Below are positions 1 to 6,568 of a stretch of 10,201 nucleotides of DNA, piece after piece. The translations under genes and the position numbers were made by a program. This DNA comes from Candidatus Zixiibacteriota bacterium (GTDB lineage: Bacteria; Zixibacteria; MSB-5A5; GN15; FEB-12). The notes beneath the pieces were generated by a model, which made no database searches, had not been told where the DNA came from, and was given only the letters and a program-made list of their open reading frames with translations. Each line of letters starts with the position of its first letter. Position 1 is the stretch's first letter. The stretch covers positions 1 to 10,201 of the forward strand of contig QNAF01000072.1 in NCBI GenBank assembly GCA_003641405.1. Direction: 5' to 3'.

Positions 1-646
1 ATCCACGGTTTGACTCCCTGGGGTGGTTGCGCCAGAAGTCAACTCTCCATGTCTGGATATCCTTGTTTGGAAATCTGAGAGCCGCAAACGGTATGGCCAT
101 CTCTACCTGGTAGCCGGAATCCGTAATCATGCCGGCTGACTCCCAAATAAGATCAAAACCGCCATCCTGGCCGGTAGGCGTCCACATGGCGTCGGCCTGA
201 ACTCCGTAAGGGTTCACATTCAGCGTGTAAGCCCAGGCTGCGTCACCGTAGGTGTCGAGGAAAAAGCCGACATTGTCATCATTCCACAGCCGTCCTCTCT
301 CGCAGAGCGAAGCTCGGATTGTGCTCGGGTCATCATAGCAGATGAACGACACATACAGGTTGCCGTCGTCATACGTTATGTATGCGATGGTTTCAACGGG
401 TGGTTTAGTCTGGTCACCCGGATTGTGCTCGGCAAAGTTGTCCGCCCGCGCGGCGCCCTGCCAGCCGGGATCGTCAAGCTTGCCATCAATGCTGATATCA
501 CCGGCAGCTTTGGTAACGTTCATACTGGGATGATATACGGGGACGAAGGTATCATCGGCCTGAACCGCCTGTGCTATCACTGCGAACAAAACAAACGACA
601 GTAGCCAGGTCAGACGTGCAGCGTTATGTGTGGTTTTGAAACTCAT
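1..646 (-). CDS. CBM9-like/DUF5916 secreted surface protein, N-terminal part
   Basis: The frame opens with ATG at 646 and is still open at the window edge, giving 215 visible residues; the C-terminal part is missing. Residues 1-30 look like a signal peptide: KTTHNAAR is followed by a hydrophobic core (about 13-25) and a cleavage site near AQA-VQA|DD. Residues about 45-205 resemble the carbohydrate-binding family 9-like domain that precedes DUF5916. Visible hallmarks are ISIDGKLDDPGW (51-62), the YDDGNLYVSF strand (92-101), a CYDDP turn (103-107), WNDDNVGFFLDT (121-132), NVNPYGVQAD (143-152), WES (168-170) and a closing IPFAALRF (185-192). In known family members this domain leads into a long region predicted to form an outer-membrane beta-barrel, which would lie beyond position 1. 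The ligand is unknown. GGAGG at 651-655, four bases before the ATG, supports the start. No operon partner is visible upstream; rsgA ends about 550 bases away. Confidence 0.85.
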   Translation of the reverse strand, partial: MSFKTTHNAARLTWLLSFVLFAVIAQAVQADDTFVPVYHPSMNVTKAAGDISIDGKLDDPGWQGAARADNFAEHNPGDQTKPPVETIAYITYDDGNLYVSFICYDDPSTIRASLCERGRLWNDDNVGFFLDTYGDAAWAYTLNVNPYGVQADAMWTPTGQDGGFDLIWESAGMITDSGYQVEMAIPFAALRFPNKDIQTWRVDFWRNHPRESNRG

Positions 647-1106
647 GGGTCCTCCAGTCTTGGTATGCTCCGGCGATGTGCGCCTGGCTGCGGTCTATCA
701 AACATCGGGACACCGGTGCTCAGTTTTCCGCGCGCCACTTCTCACTCTTGTCCTTACCAACAGACGAATACTTCTGCGATTCTGTTCAAATCCATTTCAT
801 AATGCGGAGTTGGTAAGAAGACAGCTCTGGAGGAGCAGTGATACAATTGCCTCGATACAGCGTTACACCATATTGGCAGGGAACATACCGCAACTTGGGA
901 ATTGTCCTCAGACGTCCGTCTCATACCTCACCGCTTTGTCTGTTTCAATACCCTAACTGCGCCAATGCGTTATTCTCTACGCAGGTATCGACTGGAAGTT
1001 GCACGAATAGATTCGATAAGAAGGACTATTTGTTCGGTTCTTCAAATCGCCGAGGATGTTGACAAACCCCTCTTCTGTAACATGATGTAACGTGACAGGT
1101 CACTGC
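647..1106. other. Gene-poor intergenic stretch before the CBM9/DUF5916 gene
   Basis: No coding frame here has family resemblance on either strand. The short plus-strand frames have poor sequence character and no convincing ribosome-binding site. On the minus strand a frame at about 1091-974 reads as ordinary protein (including FVNILGDLKNRTNSPSYRIY), but it has no start codon, begins just after a stop and ends within 40 residues; it may be a gene remnant or chance. The stretch probably carries the promoter and leader of the gene starting at 646, and a palindrome (GTGAC-AG-GTCAC, 1092-1103) at its far end. Confidence 0.5.
920..948 (-). promoter_or_regulatory. Possible sigma70-type promoter for the CBM9/DUF5916 gene
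   Basis: On the minus strand TTGAAA (948-943, five of six matches to TTGACA) is followed after 17 bases by TATGAG (925-920, four of six matches to TATAAT). Transcription would start near 913 and leave a leader of roughly 265 bases before the ATG at 646. The -10 match is modest, and such matches occur by chance in a 450-base stretch, so this is a weak call. I saw no better candidate closer to the gene. Confidence 0.2.
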
Positions 1107-1154
1107 GTGTCGGGTCACAATCTCCCGCCCAGGCGGGAAATCAGGACCCGACAC
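1092..1154. repeat. Nested palindrome (hairpin) downstream of rsgA
   Basis: GTGTCGGGTC (1107-1116) pairs perfectly with GACCCGACAC (1145-1154). Inside it, TCCCGCC (1123-1129) pairs with GGCGGGA (1132-1138) around a two-base CA loop, with six-base internal loops on both sides. A separate small palindrome, GTGAC-AG-GTCAC (1092-1103), lies directly beside it. The structure begins about 43 bases beyond the rsgA stop codon. No T-run follows on either strand, so it is not a classic rho-independent terminator. It could stabilise the rsgA 3' end, terminate in another way, or be one copy of a dispersed REP/MITE-like element; one copy cannot tell these apart. Confidence 0.7.
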
Positions 1155-1196
1155 AACACTGCTACGGGGTTTTTCAACAAGCTCCGCCTTTCCGGG

Positions 1197-2303
1197 TCAG
1201 GTCAATCCCTTGTTGCGAAGCTCTTCCACTATCTTCTGGTGCTGACGGATTCTCTTGACCCATTCCCGCTCGACACGCCGCCGCTCTTTCTGGTTCTTTC
1301 GGATAGCAAGCCTGTCCTGTTCCTTCCTGAGTTTCAAGTAACTCTCGTACCGTTTAGGATCCAGATCACCGTTTTCCAGAGCTGTCAAAATGGCGCAACC
1401 CGGCTCGGTGACGTGCTGACAGTTGTTGAAACGGCACTGTGTCATGAGTTCTTCGATGTCAGTGAATGTTCTGGCAAGAGCGCCATCATCGTTCCACATC
1501 TGGATTTCCCGAAGGCCGGGAGTATCGATCAGTATCCCACCGGTAGGCAGTTGGATCAACTCACGATGAGTAGTGGTGTGGCGACCACGACTGTCTGCCA
1601 GGCGCACTCCGCCGGTGTCCAGACGATCTTCGCCTATGATCCGATTGATCAGAGTTGACTTACCTACGCCTGATGAGCCGAGAAGCGCGATTGTGTTGCC
1701 TTCAATGAGATGCTCAGTGAGAGCTTCCATCCCTTCTCCGGTCGCTGCGCTGACGGCGTATATGGGTACGCCAAAGGCTACTGCCTCGGCATCGCGCACA
1801 GCTCCCTCGACATCTTTACAGATGTCGGATTTGTTCAGGACAACTACGGGCGAAGCACCACTGTCCCAGGCTGTTGACACATAGCGCTCTATCCTTCGTA
1901 CGTTGAAGTTGGCGTCCAACCCGGTCACCAGAAAGAAGGTGTCCACATTGGTTGCCAGGACCTGCTCCTCGATTTTTCCTTCACCATACTTCGGTCCTCC
2001 TGCCAGGACGGCTTTGCGGGAGAAACTACTCTTGCGCGGAAGCAGGGCGTGGATTATGCCGGTGCCCTCTTCCGGTCTGGCGTTGATTGCCACCCAGTCG
2101 CCGACAGTTGGGAACTCGGCTCGTGAGTGTGTTTCATGTCGCATCTTGCCGGAGATTTCGGTCGTTAGCTCGCCGCATTCACAGCAGACTATGCATCGGT
2201 CTCGGTGCTGCAACACAACGCGGGCGGGCAGAAATCCCTTGTTTTTGTATGGTACAAACTGATGTTCAAAAAACGGTTTCCAGCCTAAGCTGATAAGATT
2301 CAT
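1197..2303 (-). CDS. rsgA: Ribosome small-subunit-dependent GTPase RsgA
   Basis: RsgA is a GTPase that acts late in 30S ribosomal subunit maturation in the cytoplasm. The 368-residue protein shows the family's circularly permuted order. It has an N-terminal OB-fold (about 1-90, with LPARV at 25-29 and FPTVGDWVAI at 64-73), then G4 NKSD (157-160), the P-loop GSSGVGKST (209-217), the switch region RGRHTTTHREL (239-249) and G3 DTPGLRE (260-266). The C-terminal zinc-binding site is C290, C295, H297 and C303, followed by a basic helical tail. The start is ATG 2303, because MNLISLGW matches the usual RsgA N-terminus and GAGG lies at 2313-2316, nine bases upstream. The open frame reaches 2390, but its extra 29 residues look nothing like the family. 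A terminator precedes the gene, so it probably has its own promoter or depends on read-through from 2575-2602; no clear promoter is visible between the terminator and the start. Confidence 0.96.
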   Translation of the reverse strand: MNLISLGWKPFFEHQFVPYKNKGFLPARVVLQHRDRCIVCCECGELTTEISGKMRHETHSRAEFPTVGDWVAINARPEEGTGIIHALLPRKSSFSRKAVLAGGPKYGEGKIEEQVLATNVDTFFLVTGLDANFNVRRIERYVSTAWDSGASPVVVLNKSDICKDVEGAVRDAEAVAFGVPIYAVSAATGEGMEALTEHLIEGNTIALLGSSGVGKSTLINRIIGEDRLDTGGVRLADSRGRHTTTHRELIQLPTGGILIDTPGLREIQMWNDDGALARTFTDIEELMTQCRFNNCQHVTEPGCAILTALENGDLDPKRYESYLKLRKEQDRLAIRKNQKERRRVEREWVKRIRQHQKIVEELRNKGLT

Positions 2304-2406
2304 TTCTTTGATCCTCAATATAGGTTGATCTTCCCCGCGATCCCTGCAAACGAAAACGACAAAGAAAAGGGCCACAGGCATTTGTCGCACCCGCGGCCTA
2401 ATAATG

Positions 2407-2432
2407 AAAAAAGCCGCCCTTGGCAGGGAGGC
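2407..2432 (-). terminator. Rho-independent terminator
   Basis: On the minus strand GCCTCCCT (2432-2425), a TGCC-type loop (2424-2421 read on the plus strand as tggc) and AGGGCGGC (2420-2413) form an eight-step stem with one mismatch, followed directly by six Ts (2412-2407). This is the classic terminator form. It would end transcripts coming from the upstream gene run and from the small promoter at 2575-2602, and it separates them from rsgA. Confidence 0.85.
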
Positions 2433-2462
2433 TATTGAATTCAGCTGCCTAATTTGCAGGCG

Positions 2463-2522
2463 TCAGCAATAACTCTCCACGAGGTGCAACATTACAATTG
2501 CTTTGGAAACTACAATTGTCAT
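2463..2522 (-). CDS. Possible 19-residue small ORF (or leader peptide)
   Basis: ATG at 2522 opens 19 codons, MTIVVSKAIVMLHLVESYC, ending in TGA at 2465-2463. AGAGGAG (2540-2534) lies upstream with an 11-base spacer, slightly long but usable. A TTGACA-type promoter precedes it and a terminator follows about 30 bases after the stop. The peptide is mostly hydrophobic. It contains CAATTGTA twice, 18 bases apart (2519-2512 and 2501-2494), so the IV pair recurs every six codons. There is no homology I can recognise, and an ORF this short can arise by chance; the transcript could equally be a small RNA. It has no run of one amino acid that would mark a classic attenuation leader. Confidence 0.25.
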   Translation of the reverse strand: MTIVVSKAIVMLHLVESYC

Positions 2523-2574
2523 AAAGCTAATGTCTCCTCTGGCTAAGAGTTATCACTGTCCACTACTACGATTG

Positions 2575-2602
2575 AATGTAAGGAATGTTACAGCAATGTC
2601 AA
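2575..2602 (-). promoter_or_regulatory. Sigma70-type promoter candidate
   Basis: On the minus strand a perfect TTGACA (2602-2597) is followed after 16 bases by TACATT (2580-2575, four of six matches to TATAAT). The predicted start of transcription is near 2568. A transcript from here would run about 160 bases to the terminator at 2407-2432, or on into rsgA if that terminator is read through. The site lies directly behind the stop codon of the preceding gene, in a locally AT-richer stretch. Confidence 0.45.
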
Positions 2603-2627
2603 GGGAAAAGAGCGGGTGCAATGTCTA

Positions 2628-4376
2628 CTACCGGATAATCGCGAACTTACCTATCTGGGTGCGGGTGTCGGACTCGACTACCCAGTAGTACAAGTTGGAC
2701 TCAACCGTCATTACGTTTCGGCTGATCAGGTCCCAGGTGTCATGCATCGCCTCAGGACCGCCGTCGGGATAGTTATGGTGAATCGTGCGGACCCGGTCGC
2801 CGTCGAGAGTGAATATGTGAATAGTGCAGACGCGCGGAAGGTTCGCGAAATGTATCCGGCGTGAACGATCTGGAATCTCATCACCACGACGATTCTCGTA
2901 TCCATGACCGGGATAGTCAGCATCGATCCGGTAAGGATTCGGATAAACGTAGACGTCGAGATTCTCTGACTCCACATCGTCAACCGAGGTCTGCGCGTAA
3001 GCCCTCTGAAGATTGTTAAGAGGGTTGCTCTCCTGTGGTGGCACCGAACTACCACGGAAACCAAAGTCAAAAGCTGTCACACTGACAAAATACGGCACGG
3101 TCGGCAAGAGATTGTCACAGACATATTCGTACTCGTAGTATTTCGGAACAGGCTTTTCGTAGTCATAAATAAGGTCGTCTTCACTCCAGAGTTTAGGATC
3201 GTCGGGCGGCTTGGTAGCATCGGGGTAGACCTTGCGAATGCCGTGCGGGTTAGTCAGGCTCGACTGGTTGAAACCCATTCTGGTAAAATAGTGGTGCTCG
3301 GTACCATGTTTGTACGGAGCGGACTTCGTCCACACCAGCGGCAAGAACTCAGGGTCGGCATAGAACGTTCGCAGAGAATCCAGCGTGAACGGGTCTTCGG
3401 AGTTCACCCAGCGACCACCGGCAGAAAAGCTGGTCCAGATGTAGCGGTTGTAGTTCTCGTTGTCAAAAGATGACAAGACCGAGAGGCTGGTCTCCCGCTC
3501 GTCAAGACCGCAATAGACTTTGTAGCCTTCGAAATCTTTCACACCGGTGAACGGATCAACAAACGTCTCGGAGTAGTAGCCGTTGAACCGGATTGTCAGT
3601 TGACCGGTCTGGGGGAGGATTTGCGTATACGGCGCTGGTGGCGGAGCGTCGGCTTTGAAATCCGGCACCCCGTCACCCTTGTACCAGGTAGTGTCGCCGT
3701 TGCAGATGCGCTTCTCGCCGTAGTAACCGTCGCCGTCAGTGTCCACTCCGGGGTTGTCATAGACACGTTTGGCCCAGTTAGCGTTGGCGGCAAGTTCGGA
3801 GAAATCGAGTTGGTTGTAGAACACTTCAGGGTGGTTTGGGTCAAACAATCGGTCAAATGCTGTTGGATCGTGGTGGACATTGTCCCCACCTACAACCGCA
3901 ACCGTGAAATTGATACTCTGCTTTGGCGGTAGATCGAAAGGGCCAATAGACAGCGTGGTCAAGTAACTACCCCACGCCACAAACTCCTCTACATGTGATG
4001 GAGGTGGTAACCAACCCTGTGAGGTATGGTCAATTGCAGTGAACATAAAGTCATAGTCGATTCCTGGACGACTGAGCGCGTAATACATGTTGGCGTCACC
4101 ACATGGATAGGCAAGCCAGGGGCCAATAGGACGGAAGGGATCGCTAAGCGTACCTTGTTTGCGAGGACCCCAGTGGAGATAGCCGGACCAGTTGTAGTTC
4201 ACCGTCAGGTTTTCACTCGATCCTCCCAGAAACATGATTCCCACCGCCGCCAGAGGTGAGAACGGTGTAAACTGACCTCCCTCCGGATTGCCATCAAAGT
4301 CCATACCGTATGCCACTTGCAACGTGTCTCCGGCCAGCACCTCAGACCACCTCAACACCCACAATCCAGCGGCCAA
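2628..4376 (-). CDS. C-terminal part of a large secreted protein with FlgD/T9SS-like tail, probably 5'-truncated
   Basis: The frame encodes up to 582 residues. Visible parts are an N-terminal region starting at GDTLQVAYGMDFDGNPEG (16-33), an acidic calcium-site-like loop DTDGDG (212-217) followed by GDGVPDF (234-240), a fibronectin-III-like region (about 245-440, opening with PPPAPYTQILP), and a C-terminal domain (about 472-582). The last contains VYVYPNPYR (475-483) and ends WVVES...IGKFAIIR, as in FlgD-like or type IX secretion sorting domains. Proteins of this type are normally exported, yet there is no signal peptide. The only start at the 5' end is a TTG at 4376, two codons after an in-frame stop and without a Shine-Dalgarno sequence; a GTG at 4340 is an alternative. 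As I recall, related proteins carry several hundred more residues before this region. The gene therefore looks headless: a decayed remnant, a rearrangement product or an assembly join in 4377-4415. It has no assigned function. Confidence 0.7.
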   Translation of the reverse strand: MAAGLWVLRWSEVLAGDTLQVAYGMDFDGNPEGGQFTPFSPLAAVGIMFLGGSSENLTVNYNWSGYLHWGPRKQGTLSDPFRPIGPWLAYPCGDANMYYALSRPGIDYDFMFTAIDHTSQGWLPPPSHVEEFVAWGSYLTTLSIGPFDLPPKQSINFTVAVVGGDNVHHDPTAFDRLFDPNHPEVFYNQLDFSELAANANWAKRVYDNPGVDTDGDGYYGEKRICNGDTTWYKGDGVPDFKADAPPPAPYTQILPQTGQLTIRFNGYYSETFVDPFTGVKDFEGYKVYCGLDERETSLSVLSSFDNENYNRYIWTSFSAGGRWVNSEDPFTLDSLRTFYADPEFLPLVWTKSAPYKHGTEHHYFTRMGFNQSSLTNPHGIRKVYPDATKPPDDPKLWSEDDLIYDYEKPVPKYYEYEYVCDNLLPTVPYFVSVTAFDFGFRGSSVPPQESNPLNNLQRAYAQTSVDDVESENLDVYVYPNPYRIDADYPGHGYENRRGDEIPDRSRRIHFANLPRVCTIHIFTLDGDRVRTIHHNYPDGGPEAMHDTWDLISRNVMTVESNLYYWVVESDTRTQIGKFAIIR

Positions 4377-4415
4377 AACTCAGATCCAGCGCGGAGATAA
4401 CTTCCGGGAAAATCG

Positions 4416-4697
4416 TCAGGATTCAGCCGGACCGGAGTCAGATTCGGTGTCGTCCGGCTTTCCCTTGGCCATAATGGCAAAAGGCACCACGGCATAGCCA
4501 ATAACCAGGACAATCGGCGCCAAGGTCTTTGAGATTGCGTTGTCTGGATCATCACCGTAGCCCAGGAACACATAGCCAATCGCTATCACAGCGAGGGCAA
4601 TCCCAAACAGGATGTAATTCTTCGGGCCAAACGGCCAGATAATCGTCTTGGAGACTTCTTCAGTCTTTTTCTTTGTCGTCGTCTTCTTCGTAGCCAT
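4416..4697 (-). CDS. DUF3098-type small membrane protein
   Basis: This 93-residue protein has a lysine/threonine-rich N-terminus (KKTTTKKKTEE, 4-14), then WPFGPKNYILFGIALAVIAI with a first membrane helix (about 28-47). A short acidic loop GDDPDN (48-53) precedes a second helix (about 59-76, LAPIVLVIGYAVVPFAIM) and an acidic C-terminal tail. The pattern FG..NYIL...GIA...IG...L, then LAPIV...GY....AIM, matches my memory of DUF3098, a family of unknown function known mainly from Bacteroidetes. Both ends are likely cytoplasmic. GGAAAG lies just before the ATG. The gene starts 24 bases after the O-antigen-ligase-like gene and is probably co-transcribed with it, which hints at an envelope role but does not show one. 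Confidence 0.8.
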   Translation of the reverse strand: MATKKTTTKKKTEEVSKTIIWPFGPKNYILFGIALAVIAIGYVFLGYGDDPDNAISKTLAPIVLVIGYAVVPFAIMAKGKPDDTESDSGPAES

Positions 4698-4721
4698 AAG
4701 CTTTCCGACCTAAGATAGCGT

Positions 4722-5975
4722 TCAGATATTCTCTGTCAAGGATCTTGAATGCCGAGTTGGGCTGTTAGTCGAATCCAATTGCTTATACCATCCTGACAGA
4801 CCAACCGCCCAGACAAACATCAGCAAGGTCCGCACTTCCTCATCAGCAAACGTAGCCTCTGTCAGCGAAGTCGCCAAAAAGACAAGAGATGCCAGCAAGC
4901 CTGCCGCCGAGGTACGGCGATGAAATGATTCCCGCTCGGATCGGCGGTATCCGTACCAGAAATAGATCAGCGCTGTCAGCCAGAGGCCAGCAAAACAGAG
5001 ACCCCCTGGAATTCCTGTATGGACAGTAATATTCAGGAAATCATTGTGTGAGTGTCCGTACAGGTGAATCGGATGTAGCTCTGGCCCGACCGTCTCCTGA
5101 TAGACTTTACAGAAATTACCAGCCCCAATGCCAATCACGGGGTGTTCACGGATAATCTTAAGAGAATTCTCCCAGACAAACCGTCGGCTGCCCTGCCAGT
5201 AGGTGCCCAGATTACGCTCAATACCACTCCGAGTGTCAGTTGGTGTAAATCGTTCGCGGATCTGATCGGAGGCAAGCACCGTCACAATAACTGCCGCCAC
5301 TACCGCAAGTACCAGCCAGCGCCACTTCTTGCCTGCAAACAACAGAAGAAGTAAAAGACCAACAAACATCGCCACTATCGGACTACGGCTGTTCCCCATT
5401 ACCGTACCGGCCACAGCAGCTACACCCCCAAACATAATCAACCAGCGCTGCCACCGCTTCAGGCTGCCTGAACCGACCATAACGAATCCCAAGAGGAACA
5501 GTGCCGCAGTCGCCGAATAATTACCGTAGGTGAGTGCGTGCGAGAAGTTCCCGGACATCCTGACCGTGTCAACCCGTGTGAAAAACTGGAAAGCCGTGTA
5601 GGCAGCGACGAGTATCACACCTACTGACAAAGCTGTGAGCAACCAGTTGAGTTTCTTCTCGTCCTGCGCCAGGGAAATTACTACCGGGATTATGAGAAAG
5701 AGCCACTCCTCCTTTGCACCGGAAAGCGAACTGAGTGGTGTTTGACCACATATTGCGGAGATAATCATCCAACCAACGTAGATTGCCACAGCCAGATAGA
5801 ACCAGCGGAGTGAACGGACAAACGGCTGGTAACGCTGCCATACAATAATTGTCAGAAAGATAACCAACGCCAGAGCGAGTGCCGACTGAGTCAGGGCTAT
5901 TGAGAATGAGGAGGCAGTTACAACTAACAGAAAGAGGTAGAACAACCAGTCGGTCAGCTTGTCAGGTGCGCTCAT
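4722..5975 (-). CDS. O-antigen ligase (WaaL/Wzy_C) family membrane protein
   Basis: The 417-residue protein has about ten to twelve hydrophobic segments spread over residues 10-395, typical of WaaL/Wzy-type glycosyl ligases and polymerases of the inner membrane. Known members join undecaprenyl-linked glycan to lipid A-core on the periplasmic side, or polymerise repeat units. Family marks are GNSRSP (194-199), a large loop about 235-315 containing SRRFVWENSLKIIREHP (263-279), GIGAGNF (282-288), and HSHNDFLN (308-315) with the conserved histidine, followed by GIPGG (321-325). The arginines in the first two motifs and H310 correspond to residues important in this family. The ATG at 5975 lies two bases after the gmhA stop with only a weak AAAG ribosome site, so translation is probably coupled. 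GmhA next door supports a role in LPS. The sequence cannot separate ligase from polymerase or from other glycan ligases of the superfamily. Confidence 0.88.
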   Translation of the reverse strand: MSAPDKLTDWLFYLFLLVVTASSFSIALTQSALALALVIFLTIIVWQRYQPFVRSLRWFYLAVAIYVGWMIISAICGQTPLSSLSGAKEEWLFLIIPVVISLAQDEKKLNWLLTALSVGVILVAAYTAFQFFTRVDTVRMSGNFSHALTYGNYSATAALFLLGFVMVGSGSLKRWQRWLIMFGGVAAVAGTVMGNSRSPIVAMFVGLLLLLLFAGKKWRWLVLAVVAAVIVTVLASDQIRERFTPTDTRSGIERNLGTYWQGSRRFVWENSLKIIREHPVIGIGAGNFCKVYQETVGPELHPIHLYGHSHNDFLNITVHTGIPGGLCFAGLWLTALIYFWYGYRRSERESFHRRTSAAGLLASLVFLATSLTEATFADEEVRTLLMFVWAVGLSGWYKQLDSTNSPTRHSRSLTENI

Positions 5976-5977
5976 CT

Positions 5978-6568
5978 TTATGCAAACAGGTCGCGTTCGA
6001 CCATTTCTACAAGCTGATGAATGAGGAACAGATGCTCTTCCTGAATGCGCTGCGTTGATGGATGCGGAATGATCAGCGGTCGTTCCAATATCTTGGCCAA
6101 TTTGCCGCCATCGCCGCCTAAAAGCGCCACGGAAATGAGGTTCTGCTGTGTTGCCGTCTTGACGGCCCGGATGAGATTCTCGGAATTCCCCGAAGTCGAC
6201 ATGACAATCAGCATATCCCCCTTGTTGCCAAGACCCTCCACCTGGCGTGCGAATATGTTCTCGAAACCAAAGTCGTTGCCTGCCGCTGTTAGCACGGCAG
6301 TATCCGCTGTGAGGGCAATTGCCGGAAGTGACTGGCGGCTTCTCTCCGATGTCAACCGAATCACAAGTTCGGCTGCAAGATGCGAAGCCATCGCTGCGGA
6401 ACCGCCGTTGCCTGCAATAAGCAGCTTCCCGCCGGAGCCTATCACCCCGGAGACCAGGGCCGCGAATTCAAACAAGCGCTCGCCAAGCTGTTCAACCACG
6501 GCCTGACGAAGTACGCTTGATTCACTGGCTTGCTTCTGTAGTTCGAGTTGCGCTTCCTGTTGATTCAT
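5978..6568 (-). CDS. gmhA: Phosphoheptose isomerase GmhA (SIS domain)
   Basis: GmhA converts sedoheptulose 7-phosphate to D-glycero-D-manno-heptose 7-phosphate, the first step towards the heptose of LPS inner core, in the cytoplasm. The 196-residue length is normal. The SIS domain shows GNGGSA (53-58) and the phosphate-binding STSGNS (124-129). The residues H63 and E67 (SHLAAE) and Q176 and H184 (QEEHLFLIH) line up with the catalytic and metal-binding positions of E. coli GmhA. The usual ADAQH segment after GNGGSA reads AMASH, a mild variation. NDFGFE (98-103) and FARQVEGLG (106-114) are also typical. Its ATG overlaps the upstream stop in ATGA, and AAGGAG lies at 6580-6585 inside the end of the previous gene, 11 bases away. 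The O-antigen-ligase-like gene follows after two bases. The remaining heptose genes are not in the window. Confidence 0.92.
   Translation of the reverse strand: MNQQEAQLELQKQASESSVLRQAVVEQLGERLFEFAALVSGVIGSGGKLLIAGNGGSAAMASHLAAELVIRLTSERSRQSLPAIALTADTAVLTAAGNDFGFENIFARQVEGLGNKGDMLIVMSTSGNSENLIRAVKTATQQNLISVALLGGDGGKLAKILERPLIIPHPSTQRIQEEHLFLIHQLVEMVERDLFA

Noticed and set aside
1059..1087. Plus-strand TTGACA at 1059-1064
   Set aside because: No acceptable -10 sequence follows at 16-18 bases and no plus-strand gene lies downstream.
630..1090. Three overlapping short plus-strand frames, one with GGAGGAG before a GTG at 838
   Set aside because: They overlap one another in different frames, have low-quality composition and no family resemblance; the GGAGGAG lies too close to the GTG and looks like chance.
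1092..1658. 188-codon plus-strand frame opposite the rsgA 3' half
   Set aside because: rsgA motifs (P-loop, DTPG, zinc site) lie on the opposite strand over the same bases; the plus translation is a shadow.
2304..2390. 29-residue N-terminal extension of RsgA
   Set aside because: The hydrophobic MRQMPVALFFVVFV start looks like a signal peptide, but RsgA is cytoplasmic, MNLISLGW at 2303 matches the family start and a ribosome site precedes it.
4377..4415. Possible terminator or promoter between DUF3098 and the secreted-protein remnant
   Set aside because: No stem followed by a T-run and no promoter-like pair could be found in these bases.
4352..4579. 75-codon minus-strand frame overlapping DUF3098 and the next gene
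   Set aside because: It overlaps the better-supported DUF3098 frame, and its translation shows no signal peptide or domain that would supply the missing N-terminus of the secreted protein.
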